Shown: positions 25,750 to 38,893, counted from the first letter of the stretch. The stretch: 64,000 bases of DNA from Prototheca cutis (GCA_002897115.2 BCIH01000009.1:10019-74018); one strand, 5' to 3'. Numbers and translations are program-made. The notes: generated from the letters alone by a model not told the origin.

Positions 25750-27080
25750 ACCAGGGGAGCCGCCCGAGATCACGGGGGACTCCTCGGGCTCGACGGCCAG
25801 GACCTTGACGCTGGCCTTCTTCTCCTTGAGGTACCGCCCCGCGCCCGAGATCGTGCCGCCGGTGCCAACGCCCGCGACGAGCACATCCACGGCGCCTGCC
25901 GTGTCGTTCCAGATCTCGGGGCCCGTGGTATCGTAGTGGATCTTGGGGTTTGCCGGGTTTTCAAACTGCTGCAGGATGTACGAGTCGGGTGTGGCCGCCG
26001 CAATCTCCTCTGCCTTGAGCACAGCACCCTTCATGCCTGCAGGTACGCACGCGCGCGTGCGCGTGTGTGTGTGTGTGTTGGGGAGAGGTTGGCAAGGAGG
26101 CGTGAGAGGAAACCCCCTTGCTGTCGTCGCACGTGCGTAACAAGGGGCATCCATTCACACGGCACCACCTCCACCCCCAGCCCGCTTTATAACCAAGACG
26201 TAAAACTCATTATAACAAACTGGCTCCCCGCACCCTTGGCCGGATCAGTCAGCACGAGCTGGGCACCAAAGGCCCGGAGGACGATGCGGCGTTCCAGGGA
26301 CATGGTGGCTGGCATGGTCAGGACCAGCTTGTAGCCGCGGGCGGCGGCGACAAAGGCCAGCGCGATGCCCGTGTTGCCTGAGGTGGGCTCCACCAGCGTC
26401 GTCTTGCCGGGGGCAATCTTGCCTGCCTTCTCAGCGTCCTCGATCATGGCCAGGCCGATGCGGTCCTTGACACTCGAGTTGGGCTCCAGAGACTCCAGTT
26501 TCAGCAGGATCGTCGCACCAGCACCCTCCGCCTCCGCCAAGCGGTTCAGCTTCACCAGCGGTGTGTTGCCTGTGAGCGAGCATAGCAGTTGTTCACATAT
26601 TGCAGTCAGCCACGCGTTGATGTCAAGCGTTGCGGCCAGATTACAGTGAAGAAAGTAAACAAGCATGCCGGGGATCGGCTGGGGCAGCAAACAAACCCGG
26701 CGCACAAGCAAGGTGGGATGACCGCCATTTTCCGCAGGTTTTCACGGACAGGGATCACGCACCCACAAGAATCCAGACACGCAATTCCCGCGCAGTCAAC
26801 CCGAGACTCCCGCGCACCGATCAGCTGGGTGACATTCGAGGCAACATGGGGAACGGGAGCAGTCGCTTGGGCGGCGGTGTCTATGGCGGCACCAGGGGGG
26901 GCAGCATCGAGCGCGCGACGTGATGGCCTGTTCTCCGCGACGGTCACCAGAGGATCAGACGTCGCTCCAGACTTCTTGCTGCGCAAAATCAATTCCAAAA
27001 GAGTGCGTCGCGAGACATTAACCTGGGAAGATCAACACAGCTCTAGATCCGTCTACACGCGTCACCCCGCCCCAAGCCAT
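25283..27080 (-). CDS. Cysteine synthase / O-acetylserine (thiol)lyase; complement(join(25283..25411,25570..26036,26234..26569,26818..27022,27066..27080))
   Basis: A PLP enzyme making cysteine from O-acetylserine and sulfide. The catalytic landmarks are present: [22 protein letters not shown] with the Schiff-base Lys, [12 protein letters not shown], the acetate-binding region, [37 protein letters not shown] and [10 protein letters not shown]. About 75 residues precede the core and are rich in Ser/Arg/Ala, consistent with a plastid or mitochondrial transit peptide (inference). Exons 2-5 join in phase, including LIG|GNTP restored as a single G. The first exon is tentative: a 15-base MAWGG exon whose donor GGG|GTGACG joins to VNVSRRT; no in-frame Met is available inside exon 2. 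With it, the protein is 383 residues. Confidence 0.88.
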
Positions 27081-27403
27081 GGCACAAGGTGCGCACCTGT
27101 GGGACCCGCCCATGGTGACTGTAAGCTTTGTCACTCGATTCACGTCGATACTCGTACGCCTCAATGGGTACAAGTGGGCTGCCGCGTGCAGGTGCGAGGC
27201 TTTGTAAGTACCCGTGTTTGCTGGAACAGCGGCATCGGTCGATGAGGCCTCGCAGTCGTGATCCCTTTGTTGGGTTAAGATCTGCCCCGCCGCTGGAGAG
27301 CTCCTCGCCGCTGCGTACATACAGGGCTGCAAGTCTGCACCGCCTGGCCCATGGACAGAGACACCGCCCGCTTCATGCCTTTACGAGGCCCTACGACGAT
27401 TCG
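27081..27403. promoter_or_regulatory. Divergent promoter region, cysteine synthase and HAD phosphatase
   Basis: 323 bases. It includes an open minus-strand frame starting MYAAARSSPAAGQ that looks like a transit peptide but cannot be joined in phase to the enzyme by a normal donor. Confidence 0.4.
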
Positions 27404-28995
27404 ATGAGGATCAAGGCCGTCTTCTTCGGTGAGTAGATGCGATCTTCATGCGGCCACGGTTGGCGGTGGGGGTTCTTCCGTTCGGATGGTGGCCCCTGCC
27501 TGTCTCCCAATTCAGCATTCCACCAAACCGCTCACGATATTTAGATTTGGATGATACGCTTGTGCTGACGACCAAGGGGGACGTGCTGGCGCTGGAGGAG
27601 GTGGCGGACGTGGCTCGCCAACTGTGCCCGGAAGTGGACTCGGAGCGCCTGCTGGCCGACTGGCGACAGTTGTTCAAGACCGAGCCCTGGGATGTGACGG
27701 GAGAGGTACGGGACTCTTCTTGTCATTGGGATGGCCAGGGCAGGGATCGGTCACCTGGGGCCTGCCCTTTTGGCAAGGTGTGGAGCAAGGGCGCGCTGTG
27801 CGGGTCGAGGAAGCCTCCCTGCACCAGCTTCTTGGCAGGTGCAGGGCAGCCCCTTGTCCCGCTGGCAATGGTTCCCAGCCCTTGAGCACAATTCTCCCCC
27901 CCGAGGTGTATCCGCAACAGCAAGGGCATGCAAACCCAGAGTCCTCCAGGTTTTCCTGCCTCGAGCCGCCGGCAGGAAGGAGTATTACGGGCCGTACATT
28001 TCACTTCTCTGCCAATGTTCCTTTACTGCATCTGCGATAATTTTTTTTGTTGCAATGGGGAGAGTGCCAGTGTGGCGGGCGGTTGCGAGCAAGGGAGGGC
28101 ATGAGTGTTGATCCCCATGCCGATAGCCGGTGGTGGGGGAGACCATGGCATGGCAGACAGCACTCACCCACCCAAACGCACGCATGGGGGTCGATCAATG
28201 CTGCTGGGTCGAGTTTTGGCAAAGGGGCCAACGCCCCCGCCCTCACCCCTGCAGGTGGAGGTAGAGGAGTGGCGCGCGGGCCTGTGGGCACGGGCCCTGG
28301 CGGCGCAGGGCCGGGGCGGTGCGACCCTGGAGGAGCGGGCGGAGTTGGGCCGGGCGCTGCAGGAACGATTCCGGTGCTCCCGTATCGAGCGCTTCCGCTT
28401 CCTGCCGGCAGTGAGGGCGTTGCTTGATGCGCTTCGTGCCCGGGGTCTGACCACGGTCATCATCACCAACGGCCACGCGGACGTCCAGGCCGCGAAAGTG
28501 GAGGCCTGCGACGCTCGGGAGTTCGTGGACGCTGTGCTCATCGGTGGTGAAGAAATCGCTGCAGGCAGGCACGAGAAACCCCACCCAAGCATCTTTGAGA
28601 GGTACGTGTGATGTTGCGGTGTTTTCTTTGGTGGAGTGAAATTGCTTTTCTTTGGTTGTGGTGTGAGCCTTGGAGGAGTTTGTGGCCACGGTGCAATCCT
28701 CATCACATACTTCCCAAGTAGCCAACTGTCGACCGACTGACAACCTGGTCACAGGGCATGCGAGCTGGCGTGCTGTGAGGCTCCCGAGGCCATCATGGTG
28801 GGCGACAATTACGTCGCCGACATCGAGGGCGGCGCTGGCGCAGGGCTCGCGGCCACGGTGTGGATCAACGAGGCGGGCAAGGCGGTGCCGGCGGGCGCCG
28901 CCGTGCAGCCCACATTTACGGTCGACAGCGTGACAGAGTTGCCGGCATTGCTGGACCGACTAGAACAGGGGAATGGTGCGATGCGGACCGGATGA
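27404..28995 (+). CDS. HAD-superfamily phosphatase, NANP/haloacid dehalogenase-like; join(27404..27428,27545..27705,28255..28601,28755..28995)
   Basis: A 257-residue HAD hydrolase. All four motifs are visible: I, DLDDTL with nucleophile Asp after MRIKAVFF; II, VIITNG; III, the Lys in EKPHPSIFE; IV, VGDNYVADIEGG. An alpha-helical C1-type cap lies between motifs I and II. The order resembles N-acylneuraminate-9-phosphatase-like and other subfamily I phosphatases; the true substrate cannot be read from sequence. The first exon is only 25 bases, and the intron splits the codon of the catalytic Asp (G|AT). Intron 2 is about 550 bp. No upstream in-frame ATG is obvious, so the start at 27404 is the best choice. 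Confidence 0.88.
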
Positions 28996-29420
28996 TCCAT
29001 GGCTTGTGCGCTGGACTACTGAGTCGGTGCCCTGAAGTTGAGGGCGTAGGTTGCAGTGGGGGGCCGGCCCTTGTACGTTGCTCCATGCCTCTGGCGTCTC
29101 TTTTGCGCACCAAAAAATGAACAAGCAAATAATGTGAGATGTGCCGAAAAGTATCGAGTGGTGTTCTTCAAGGTCAGGGCTGCACAGGCCACATGGTGCG
29201 GTCGCTCAATGGCTCTGCGTGCCGGCGATCATGTTTTGAACACCACACTCGAGAACCCTGTTGGAATCCTCAAAATTGGATCGCCCAGAACCATGGGGAC
29301 CCCCATCACCAAATGGGATGGGTTCTGTCATGGTATTTCATTGTAACAATTTCTGCGGCGTTCCTGCTCCCGGCGCCATGTGATCGGGGCGTCCAGGAGT
29401 GAGAAGGAAGGATCGGGGCC
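28996..29420. other. Intergenic region, HAD to TPR-J gene
   Basis: 425 bases, no gene seen; 3' UTR and promoter. Confidence 0.45.
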
Positions 29421-31424
29421 ATGGTGGACTTAGCCGGCGAGGGTGGCGCCACGGCAGGCACTGACGCTGTGCCACGGGCGTCATTCTCGTCTTCTTTCCG
29501 GCCAAATATGTCTCATGATGCTGCACCGCACTATGGTGCCTTCACTTTCAACGCCAGTTTCGCGGATCCCTTCCGACCTGGGCTGCAGAGCGGGCCGGCA
29601 ACCACCGGGAGCACATCCTTCAGTTTCTCAACGCCAGGCAAGCGCTCCGGCAAGCCGCGCTCTTCTATCGTTGTTCCTTGTCATTGGGGCGTGAACTGGG
29701 TATTCACATGGCGACTTCAGTTCCCAAAAATGCTGGTTCTGGTGTGCCGCAGGGAGCGGCACGGCGCAGCGCCCACACAAGCCTCGGCCCACCGGCGGCA
29801 AGAGTGCTCCTGCCACGGCCTCCAGGACCCGGATGCAGACGCCGCTGGGCCCCAATGCCGGCAACGTGGCGCACACCCCCGAAACCGCTGTCTCCATGGC
29901 GTGGTCCCCTTACCCAGCCGAAGCCCTTGCGGGGGACGTAGCGACGCGGCTTCGGTTCGACGCGTCGCCGGGGTCGGGCCCGCGGCCTGCCGAGCGGCCC
30001 GAAGCATCTGCGCCCAAGTCGAGCGCCGCGCCGCCCTTTGCGTGGCCGGCCGCGCACGAGCTGGAGGAACCAACGACCCCGGGCTTTGGCAAGGCCGGCG
30101 GCAGCAGCACCATGTTTCAGTTTGCGGCCCCCCCCACGCCAGCCGTGTTTGGTGAGACGACGCCTGGCCCAGCCGAAAAGGCTCAGCGCCCTAAATCAGT
30201 GCACAAATCTCATAGCGCGCGGCGAGCACGGGCTCCCGAGCCGGGACCGACTGCTGGTAGGCCAGAGCCAGGAGTGGATGCCACTGTCTTCCAGGGGCCC
30301 CCAGGGACCGGCCGATTGTCATCTGGCGTTGCACACGGACAGCAGCAGGCTTCTGCATCCGTGGCCCGGGGTCTTGGAGCAGATGATGCTCCCCCCGCGC
30401 CGGGATCAATGACCCAGGCACCAGGTCCTGTGGCGGCCCAGGCCACTCCGGCTGCAGCACCGCTCCCCGGCCCTGTCCCCGTGGAGCTGGCATTTGCGAA
30501 GACTGTGCCGGAGACTGCGACCTTTGTGGCCGGAGCAGGGCCATCGACTACCGGCGCTACTGGAGTTGACGGTTCCAGAATGAGGCCGAGCGGGCGGAGG
30601 AGTCCCTCCCGCCGGCACGCCGCGGCTACGGCGGCATCCACGACCGCCGAGACGTGGTCCAACCTGATGGGCCGATCGGGGGCTGGTGCAGGAGGCGCTG
30701 CGCCGTGGGGGGACGGCCTGCCCGCTGCACCGGAATTCCTCGTCAAAGCCTCCGGCTCTGCTGATGCTTCTGGGGATGCCGGGCAGGCGACGGACAGTGG
30801 TGCCGGTAGGATTGATACCACTGCACAGGTGAGCGGATCTGCTCCCGCATCCGGAGCCACGACTGCATCGCCGCAAGAAACCGCCGCCGCAGCAGCAGCA
30901 CGCGCTGCTCGGGCGCAGCAAAAGCAGGCGGAGGAGCTTCGGCGACAGGGCAACCTGGCCTTTAACGAGAAGCGGTGGCAGGCTGCACGTGCGCGATACA
31001 CCGAGGTCGGTGGCGGTTTCTTTTGGGGGGGGATGGAATTGCGAGATCTTACGAGAAGATGTATGTTTGCGGTGGGAAGGCTCGTCCGTGTTGTCATCAC
31101 CACACGCACGGCTGCCTCACATTAATCATGACCACTGGCCCCCCTTGCCCCAGGCGATGGATGTGTTGCAGCCGCCGGAGGCTTCGGGGTCCATGATGGC
31201 GACGCTGCTGGCCAACCGTGCCGCAGCGGATCTGAGCATGGGCCGGCCGCTGCAAGCTGAAGCAGACTGCGTCCGGGGCCTTGAGGTGTGATTGTGGTGG
31301 TAAAGGGTGTTTTCTTTGGAGGTGGGGGGGTGGGGGGGTTGGGGCGCATTTGCCGAGGGACCCTTGCACCCTTGGGCGGGACATGGAAATTTTTCCATCA
31401 ACCAGTCGTCAAACACCCCCCCCC

Positions 31425-31478
<54 letters not shown>

Positions 31479-33722
31479 CAAACATGCAGTATGATCCCAC
31501 GCACGTGAGGTGCGGGGTGAGGTTGGCCACGTGCCGCTGCCGACAAGGCGAGTTTGCCGGAGCCCTGACGGCACTGGATGCGCTCGTGGCGGCTGGTGCC
31601 GATGCCCAAGGTGAATTTGAGGGGGTGAGGGCTATATGTATTGGTGTGTGTGTGTCAGGGAGATAGGGTGAGGTGGGGTTTGACTCCTGCTAGCTCACCA
31701 CTTGCCCACCGACCCTCTGTTCCCCTGCTCGCCGGACCCCCCCCCAAACCCCTCCCCCAACGCCCCGCTCACCGACCCTCCCTAAACAAATAAATGCACG
31801 CAAAACGAAGCAGACTCACATATCAGCGGCAAGCGCGTGGAGGTGGTCGCGTACGGGCAGGAAGTCCTGAGCTTGCTGTGCACGCTTCGTGGCGAAATGG
31901 TCCCACTGGGGATGGCAAGGGCACTGCTGGGCGCGGGGCCCTCACCGGCGGTGCCAGACGATGAATTGCAATCGCTGCTTCAGAGTGCGGCGGCTACGCC
32001 TGCAGCTGCTCAGTCAGAGCAGCTGGGCCTGTGCCTGTCGCGGGCGTCCGCGCTGGCGGGGTCGCTGCCGCACGCACCGGTGAGTCACGCGCTGTGCGCG
32101 CTGTGCCGTTTGCAGATGGAGGGCGGCCTGGCCGAGCTGCCGGCCCTGCTGGACAAGGCCCGGGCCGCGGGCTGCATCGGCGGTGGTGGAGTCGTCGGGG
32201 GGGTCGTCGGGTCGGCAGGAGGTGGTGCGAATGGACAAGAGCCGCCGCCGCCATCCTTGTGGGCGCAGTGGCTCCGGGCACAGCACGCGTTCCACGTCGG
32301 AAACTACGAGGAGGCTGTTGTGGCGCTGGAGGAACTGGCCAGGGAAGACGGGGACGAGGTTCGTCGTGGCACCTCTGGCTGTCGTAGCACGGGCGATGGA
32401 GGGGGGAGTGGGCCGAGCTCCCCGTCGCCATCACCAGCAACGAGCATGTCGCCGCAGGAGGCATTGGTGCGCTGGGCGCTGCCGGTGCCCGAGCCCGAGG
32501 AGGCCGCCGACTTGGCGCGCCAGCTGCGCGAGGTGACGGAGCTGCGGTGGAAGGGCAACGATGTTATCAAGGCCCGGAAGTTCACGGAGGCCGCGGCGTT
32601 GTATGGGCAGGGCCTGGCCAAGCCCGCGCTCTCGCCCATGGCGGCGGCGGTCCTGCTGTGCAACCGAGCCGCCGCGCACATGGGTGGGGGCAAGATGGCC
32701 CTGGCCATCGCAGACGCCGCCCGAGCCGCCTGTCTCAGCCCGGGGTACCTCAAGGTTGGTTGGCTGGTGTGGGTGGCGGGGTGGCGGGGGCATTGTTGGG
32801 GGAGAGGGGGGATGGAAAGGGGGATCTGCATTTGTATCCACCACCTGAGACAACGCAGTCCCCACCCCATGCACCCCATGCACCAACCGACAAATCGCAG
32901 GCGCATTCGCGGCTGGCGACGGCGCTGGGCGAGGTGTGGCGGCATCGGGACGCGGAGGAGTCGTTGGAGCGCGCGCTGCGTTGCCCGGGGCTGTCCGAGT
33001 CTGAACGCACGGATCTGCGGTGTCGAAAAGACGCCGCTCGGGCCGCGGCGGCGGCGTGCGCGGATGCGTCGGCCTCACCGGCACCGCCACCCAGCGCGGA
33101 CCACTACCGTGTGCTGGGCGTGCCGCGGGGTGCAGCGGCCGAGGAGGTCCGCCGGGCCTACAAGCGCCTGGCGCTGGAGCTCCATCCGGATCGAGCGGCA
33201 CGGTGCGCGGCCCTGGATTCGACGCTCGGAAAGTGCGGAGCAGCGTTGCCCGACGCGGAGCGGTCGGCCGGACTGGCCCGCCTGCATGCCGCGGCCAACT
33301 GGCTGTTCAAGTGCCTGGGAGAGGCGTACGAGGCGCTGCTGAATCCCGCGTCTCGTCGCGAACTGGATGACTACCTGGCCTCCAAGGACCGCGCCGCCGC
33401 GTGGGCTGCCCGGCGGGGGGGGGGGCCCTCCAATCATTCCTACAACCAACAGGCCAACGGGGGATCGTGGGCGCCGTTTGGGGGCCGGGGCCCGCCATTT
33501 GGGCCCACGGGCACCACGTGGTCCCAGCACTCTGGCAGCAAGGCGACCGGCGGTGGTGGCGCGGGGAGTGCGCGGAACCAGTACCGCCCGCGCCACGGTC
33601 CCGCCAGCGACGGCTCCGGTGCCAGCAACACCGGGCCCTCGGGCTTTGATGAGGAGTTTGACTACTGGGCATACACGGGTCACAACCCCAATGCCGGCAG
33701 CAGGTGGTGGCGTCGGCGGTGA
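29421..33722 (+). CDS. Large TPR-J-domain co-chaperone; join(29421..29637,29753..31005,31154..31285,31490..31610,31814..32754,32901..33722)
   Basis: An 1161-residue protein like the plant TPR-DnaJ proteins (Arabidopsis TPR15/TPR16). The first 450 residues are low-complexity, Pro/Ala/Ser-rich with Phe motifs (FTFNASFADPF, FSFSTPG, FQFAAPP). TPR motifs follow: QKQAEELRRQGNLAFNEKRW, then LLANRAAADLSMGRPLQA, then LRWKGNDVIKARKFTEAAAL and LLCNRAAAHMGGGKMALA. A J domain near residue 950 has YRVLGVPRGAAAEEVRRAYK and the essential HPD in LELHPDR, with the insertion before WLFKCLGEAYEALLNP typical of this subfamily. The Gly-rich tail ends FDYWAYTGHNPNAG. It should bind Hsp70/Hsp90 and stimulate Hsp70 ATPase (family knowledge). 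Intron 1 (29638-29752) is a GC-AG intron, chosen by phase. Intron 3 carries a CA repeat. Confidence 0.9.
31430..31473. repeat. (CA)n microsatellite in TPR-J intron 3
   Basis: About 22 CA units directly after a C run and shortly before the acceptor ATGCAG at 31489. Confidence 0.9.
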
Positions 33723-34126
33723 TGTAGTCTGAGGGGAGGACTTGTGGCATCGCTCCCCGTCTATTCTCGGTGAAAGAACCCTCTCGCCCCCCCCCCCNCC
33801 CCNCCCNNCGGAAGGGGGGNGGCATGGCGCCATATCGAATCCCATCTTGGCTTTTTCCTCGCTTGAAAAGAAACCTTGGCCACGTGTCTGCTCGCCGGCG
33901 TGGATCGATCACTCACCAACCCCGGTCCGCACTAGCAAGCACCTTGCCTTGATGTCAGCACCCACCCTAAACCCCCCCCACACACATGCCATACACCGCC
34001 ACCCTGTCAGTCATGCACCTGCACCTGCATCCATGGACAACCAGCCATTCTCATGTGAACACAAATCTCAAAACAGAGCAGCAAGGGGGATTATGTTCCT
34101 TAAGAGTAAGCAATACAGCTTGTGCG
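33723..34126. other. Convergent 3' region with ambiguous bases
   Basis: 404 bases between two stops. It holds several N positions inside a C run (about 33788-33820), a sign of hard-to-read sequence. No gene seen. Confidence 0.5.
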
Positions 34127-37100
34127 CTACTTGGAGAGCGCGAGCGAGCGGACAGCGATGACAAGAGTGTGCAGCCTGGCTGAGAATTCCGCTTCACTTC
34201 CCGTGGCATGGCCAAAGCCAGCGGCCGAGACCGGCGCCGAGCAGAACGCCTGGTACGCTCTAGTGAGTGCTTGCTGCAGGTGTGATTGGACATTCGTTTC
34301 GTGCTTGCTCTTCCTTTCTGGGAGCATCCGGTATGGCAAACATCCCCATAAGCACGAGCCACCAGCCGGCCAACACCCGCCCACCAATTCACCTGGGCAG
34401 CGGGGTCGGCGATCCTGGCGGCCGTATGTAGCTGGAAAGCGTGCACGGCCTCGGGTTCACGTGCCACCAGGGCTTGCGTCGCAGGCACAGCCACATCAAC
34501 GATGCGGGCCCCCGCCTCGTCAAACACCAGCCGCTGCAGCAGTCGCACCAGCAGTGCCGTCAGCGGGCTCATTGCCCCAGCCCACTCCGCACCTGGGGGA
34601 AAGATGGGGCATGGGTGGTGCGATGAAATCGCATGCGCCCCCGAGGACTAAAGAACACCAATGGTAAGCTTCAGCCATGTGCCCAGCCACGGCGTGTTGT
34701 GGTTAGAGGGGGTGTCCCTCAACCACACACACCTTTATCAAGCACCACACCACCTCAGTTCCCAGCAAACACACCTGCTTCACGACAGTTACCTTGGGCG
34801 GCGGGGGTTGCGCCGAGGACGGGCTGATCTTGCTGTGCCTTTGCCGCTGCCGTGATACCATCGAAGATGCCAGTCAATGCCGTCTCATCCCGCGCCATGC
34901 CAATCCCGTGGTAGAGCGTGCCCAAGAGTTGCACTCTGAGTGCCGGTGGCATAATTTCGACCGAGCTGGAGTTTGCCCGGTTCGCACCTCTTTGTGCTGG
35001 GACCTTTGTGGTGATAATGGTGGTGGTTGGTGGGGTGCTCAGAGGGGGCTAGGGAGGGGCTGGGGATGGCTGTTTGATGCAGGAAGAAAACCAGTTGGAA
35101 CTGAAGCCCCACAAAGCCAACACCGAACTGACCTCGAGCAGTGCGTGCACAGCATTGAAAAAGGCGGTGAAGAGCGAGGAGTGAGCCGCCATATCGGCTG
35201 GCAGCAACTCCATCACTGCGACTAATGCGCCGCCGACGTCCTGCAGTCGTGGTGCAGGCAGAGCGTGATGGCAGTGGAGCGTGGGCAGGTGGGCCTGCGG
35301 CGGTGGAAGAGCATGCATGCATGCATGCATGCTCACACGCCACATGCCAGCACCCCTAGAAGAGCTGCTTTAGCAGGACAGCCACCATCACCCCATTACG
35401 CACTCACGCATGATGCAAACAAAACTAATAAGTCCAGCAATTTTGCGGCAATCAGTATCACCATCAGCAGCACCTGGACGAGACGGGCAGCGACAGCCAC
35501 ATCCGCCGCATCTTCAGCCCAGCGGGCCAGGCCGGCCTGGAGACCAAACAGCGCAGCCAGTTCTTCCCGCGATTCGTCTGCGAGCTTGGCCGCTTCGTGC
35601 ACGCCGCAGACGATCGCGACATAGGCGGCACCAAAACGCGAAAGCCAGAGTGCCAGTTCCGCTGCCATCGCTGGGTCGTCGTCGGCGGTCCGAGGCAGCA
35701 GCACCCGTGCCATGTCCCGCCCCAGCGCCAGCAGAGCCGCGGTGCCCTCGGCGTGGCCGTGGAAGCCACGCAACAGCACCTCTGCCACTGCACACACAGG
35801 CTGCAGTGCCGGCAGCAGCGCCAGCGGGGGGACGCCGTACTCCCCGGCCAGCGCCGCCCCGCGCAGGCACTCGAGCCAAAAGGCCACGCGCCGAGCGGCA
35901 TCCGCACGGCCCAGTGTTGTGGGTTGAGACGCAGCCTCTGTGATTCCCCGCGCTGCCGGCCCGGCCAGCGCCGCGATGTACTCTGTGGGCGAGTGGGCAG
36001 ATGCTTGGGTTGCAGAAGAAAACCCGCCGCCGCTGTAACCGGTTGCCGAACCGTCTGCGTCCACAATCCCAGCACCGCCGGCACAGAGCGCCAGGAACAG
36101 CGGTGCGGCAGCATCGGCGCCGACGCCCTGCAACTGTGCGGCACCGACGTCGGCACACAGCACCTGCCAGGCGGTGCAGGCGGGCAGAACGACGGCCGCC
36201 CCCGGCCGCAGAGCCAGGGGGACCAGCAGCTTCCCCGCAGCTTCCGCATGCAGCGTGGCCTCCCCTGCATATGCCGGGTGACGCAGCCCCGTGCTGGCCA
36301 GACCGACCAGCAGGGCCACAGCCTCTGCTGGGGGGCACGGGGTGCACGACCCCGGTTCCAGCGCGTGCGTGCCGGCCCACCGACCCAGTGCACGGCAGGC
36401 GACCTCCAGCAGCCGCGGGCTCACGGCGTCGTGCCCTGCATGCTGCACGCACAGCTCTGCTGTCGCCAGCAGTGCTGCTGTGAGTTCTGTTGCGGCCGAC
36501 TGGGCGTTGGCGCCGTCGAGCTCCAGCCACAGCGGCGCCACCGGCGGCTCGGCGGTCGCGTGGTCATTGCTGTCACCGAGTGCGTCGGCGGCCGGGTCTG
36601 CAAGCAGTGCCGCGCCCAGTTCCAGCAGCCAGCACAGCTGCTCCAATGGTATTGAGGGGTCGACATTGGAAGAAACGGCGGAGGCCAGCGCCGAGCGCGC
36701 ACCTTGCACCGCTGCTGCAGTGGCTTGTGCCGCCGCAGGCCCAACCCCCCGGCCTAAAGCAGCGAGACGTGCTAGGTCGTGCTCCGCAGCTTCAGCTTCG
36801 GCTTCCTCGGCAGCTGCATCCTCATCAGCGTGGGCTTGCACTGCAGCCAGCGCCAGCCCCGCGGCAAGAGCCGCCTCGAACACCCTGCAGCCGAGCTCGC
36901 GGCCGGCGACGGACCCAAACCCTGGCAAGCCGGTGGCCAGCTCCCTCCATGCGTCCAGCAGGGTCCGCCAGGCTTCGCCTGCCCAGTCTTCGTGCTCGTC
37001 AGGCCGTTGGTGCAGCAGCTCCAGCAGGGCACACGATGTGCCCCCCAGGATACAAAGAATTCCTGGCGCATGCCCCTGTTGTCCGTTGGCCAGTGCTACG

Positions 37101-38893
37101 CCTTGGGACGAAGCAGCATGCAAGAGCAGGGAGCCTTCGCCCAGGATCTCGGGCCAGCGAGCTGCTGGGGGAGCGGCCAGCACCCTGCACGCATCCAAGA
37201 GTTCCTCCTCATTGCTGCCGGGGGTTGCGGCCGCCTGCACGGCGGCGCCGGCTTCGTCCAGCCATGCACTGGACGCCACCTCCACCGCCCAGCGCATGTG
37301 CATGCCCCGTTGGGGTCGGGGGCTGTTTGTCCCAGGAGCGCTGCCGTCGGCAACGGAGACGCAGGCGAGCTGCAGAATCACTCGCCGCACAGCACATGCT
37401 GCGGCCCTGCGACCATGCTCGGGACCCCTGTGAATCGTTGACCGTGTTTTGAGCGGCCTGTTGAGAAAGAGGGCAAAAGTGCGGCGAACCCCACAGCCCC
37501 GACGAGACTCCTGCATGGCATGAATTTCCTTGCAGGGCCACATCCACTCCCCTTCCAAACAGATACAAACAAAAAAGAGGAGGACCTGAGGGCGCGGGCG
37601 AGTTCTGCGACCCAGTCCAGGGCGCCGGGTTGTGTCAATGCAGCGTGGACACCAGCAGCCAGCTCAAGCCCGCCCTGACCGGGCTCGTGCTCCGACGGCC
37701 TATCGGCTGCATGATGCCCAACCCAGGTGCCGGCTGCAGCGTCCCAGTTGAGTGTTGCGCACAGCGTGCACAACGCGGCCTCGGCAACGGCTTCGGAATC
37801 GGTCCCTGAAGCCACCGAGCTGGCGGCTGCTGCCCCGCAGGACAGCGCGCACGCCGAAACTTGGGCCAGGCACGCCGCCTGGAACGAGGCATGCGCGCTC
37901 TCATGCCACCTCCTGTGCCAGGGGGGGACGAATGGGTTTGGGGAGCACTGAATGAGTGTTGTTCCCTATGATGGTGACAACCATAGTCATCACCGGGAAA
38001 TTCCAGTATGGCTCTGGCATCTGTGACGTTCGTGCTGCATGCAGTGACTACCCTGTCCGCAAACAGCATTTTGTCACAGTTCTGATGCCTTCATTCCCTC
38101 GCCACACTCATATCTCCTCTCCTTGCCGGCCAACACACACCATGGAATGCCCAGGGGCGTGGCGGTCCGACTGTTGGCCTCAGTGGTCAGGGCAAGGAGC
38201 AGCTCCAGGCACGCCCGCCGCTCCGCCGGCCGGTCTGCGGGTGGTGTGGAAGGGGGTTACGTGGCCATGCTGCTGGGGACGTAGAATGGCACGCACATGG
38301 CTTTCCATGAGGCAAATCATAACACATGCGCATGCCTGAGTGCGCATCTGTTCCTTGTCAAAGACTTCAGCTGTGAAAGGTGAAACCCCGCTCGCCACCT
38401 CCGGACACAGACGCCGGATGGTGCTCCCGTCGCCGCCGTTCACCCCAAGCCAACAAAGCTCCTTACCGTGTAGTCCACGCGCGCGGTCTGCGATGGTGGG
38501 CACGAGGCGCTCCATGGTTAGTTCGTGCAGGTCATCGCTGCCATGGCCACGCTTGATCAGTTGTGCGGCGGCGGCGACGCATTGTGCCCGGACGATGCCC
38601 GGCCGCTCGGCGGCCCGAGCCAGGCTCTGCTCCAGCAGGCACTGCACGATGGACTGCCTGCTGGGCCAATCCAGTTCGGTCCAGGACCTCAGGGCCGCCT
38701 CCCTCAGGGCCAGCACTGCCTGGAAGGCGGCGCCAGGCACGGCGGTGTGTGCCAGGATGTGCTGGCAGGCAGCAAAGGGGGACTTGCTGCCCCGAAACTC
38801 CAGCAGCGTGCGCTCGGCTTCATTTCGGGTGTGCGGATTCTCGAGAGCAAGAGTCGCGGATTCAATCAGCGCCTGCACGCCCTGAACATCCAT
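34127..38893 (-). CDS. XPO4: Exportin-4 (XPO4-like) nuclear transport receptor; exons at 34127..34273, 34393..34592, 34793..about 35010, 35133..35240, 35474..37457, 37586..37912, about 38300..38370, 38467..38893
   Basis: An importin-beta-family HEAT-repeat receptor. The N-terminal exon has NEAERTLLEFRGSKSPFAACQ, very close to human XPO4 (FLSFRKSKSPFAVCKHIL), followed by AAQLIKRG as in the importin-beta N-terminal domain. The large exon keeps the alignment (VILQLACVSV near human QCLAQLASL). The C-terminal exons match by pattern: GALVAVMELLPADM, then PALRVQLLGTLYHGIG, then LTALLVRLLQRLVFDEAGARI, then RAYQAFCSAP. XPO4 carries cargoes such as eIF5A and Smad/Sox factors in animals. Exon phases agree where resolved; the donor of the second exon and an acceptor near 35010 are not settled, and a short exon between 37912 and 38300 may be missing. 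The start at 38893 is the first Met. Confidence 0.85.

Noticed and set aside
27018..27332. Minus frame with MYAAARSSPAAGQ as a transit peptide for cysteine synthase
   Set aside because: It ends before the enzyme exon and its donors (AG|GTGCGC) do not join in phase to exon 2.
30210..31109. 299-codon minus frame across the TPR-J gene
   Set aside because: Lies opposite a spliced plus-strand exon with TPR and J domain continuity; no conserved motifs.
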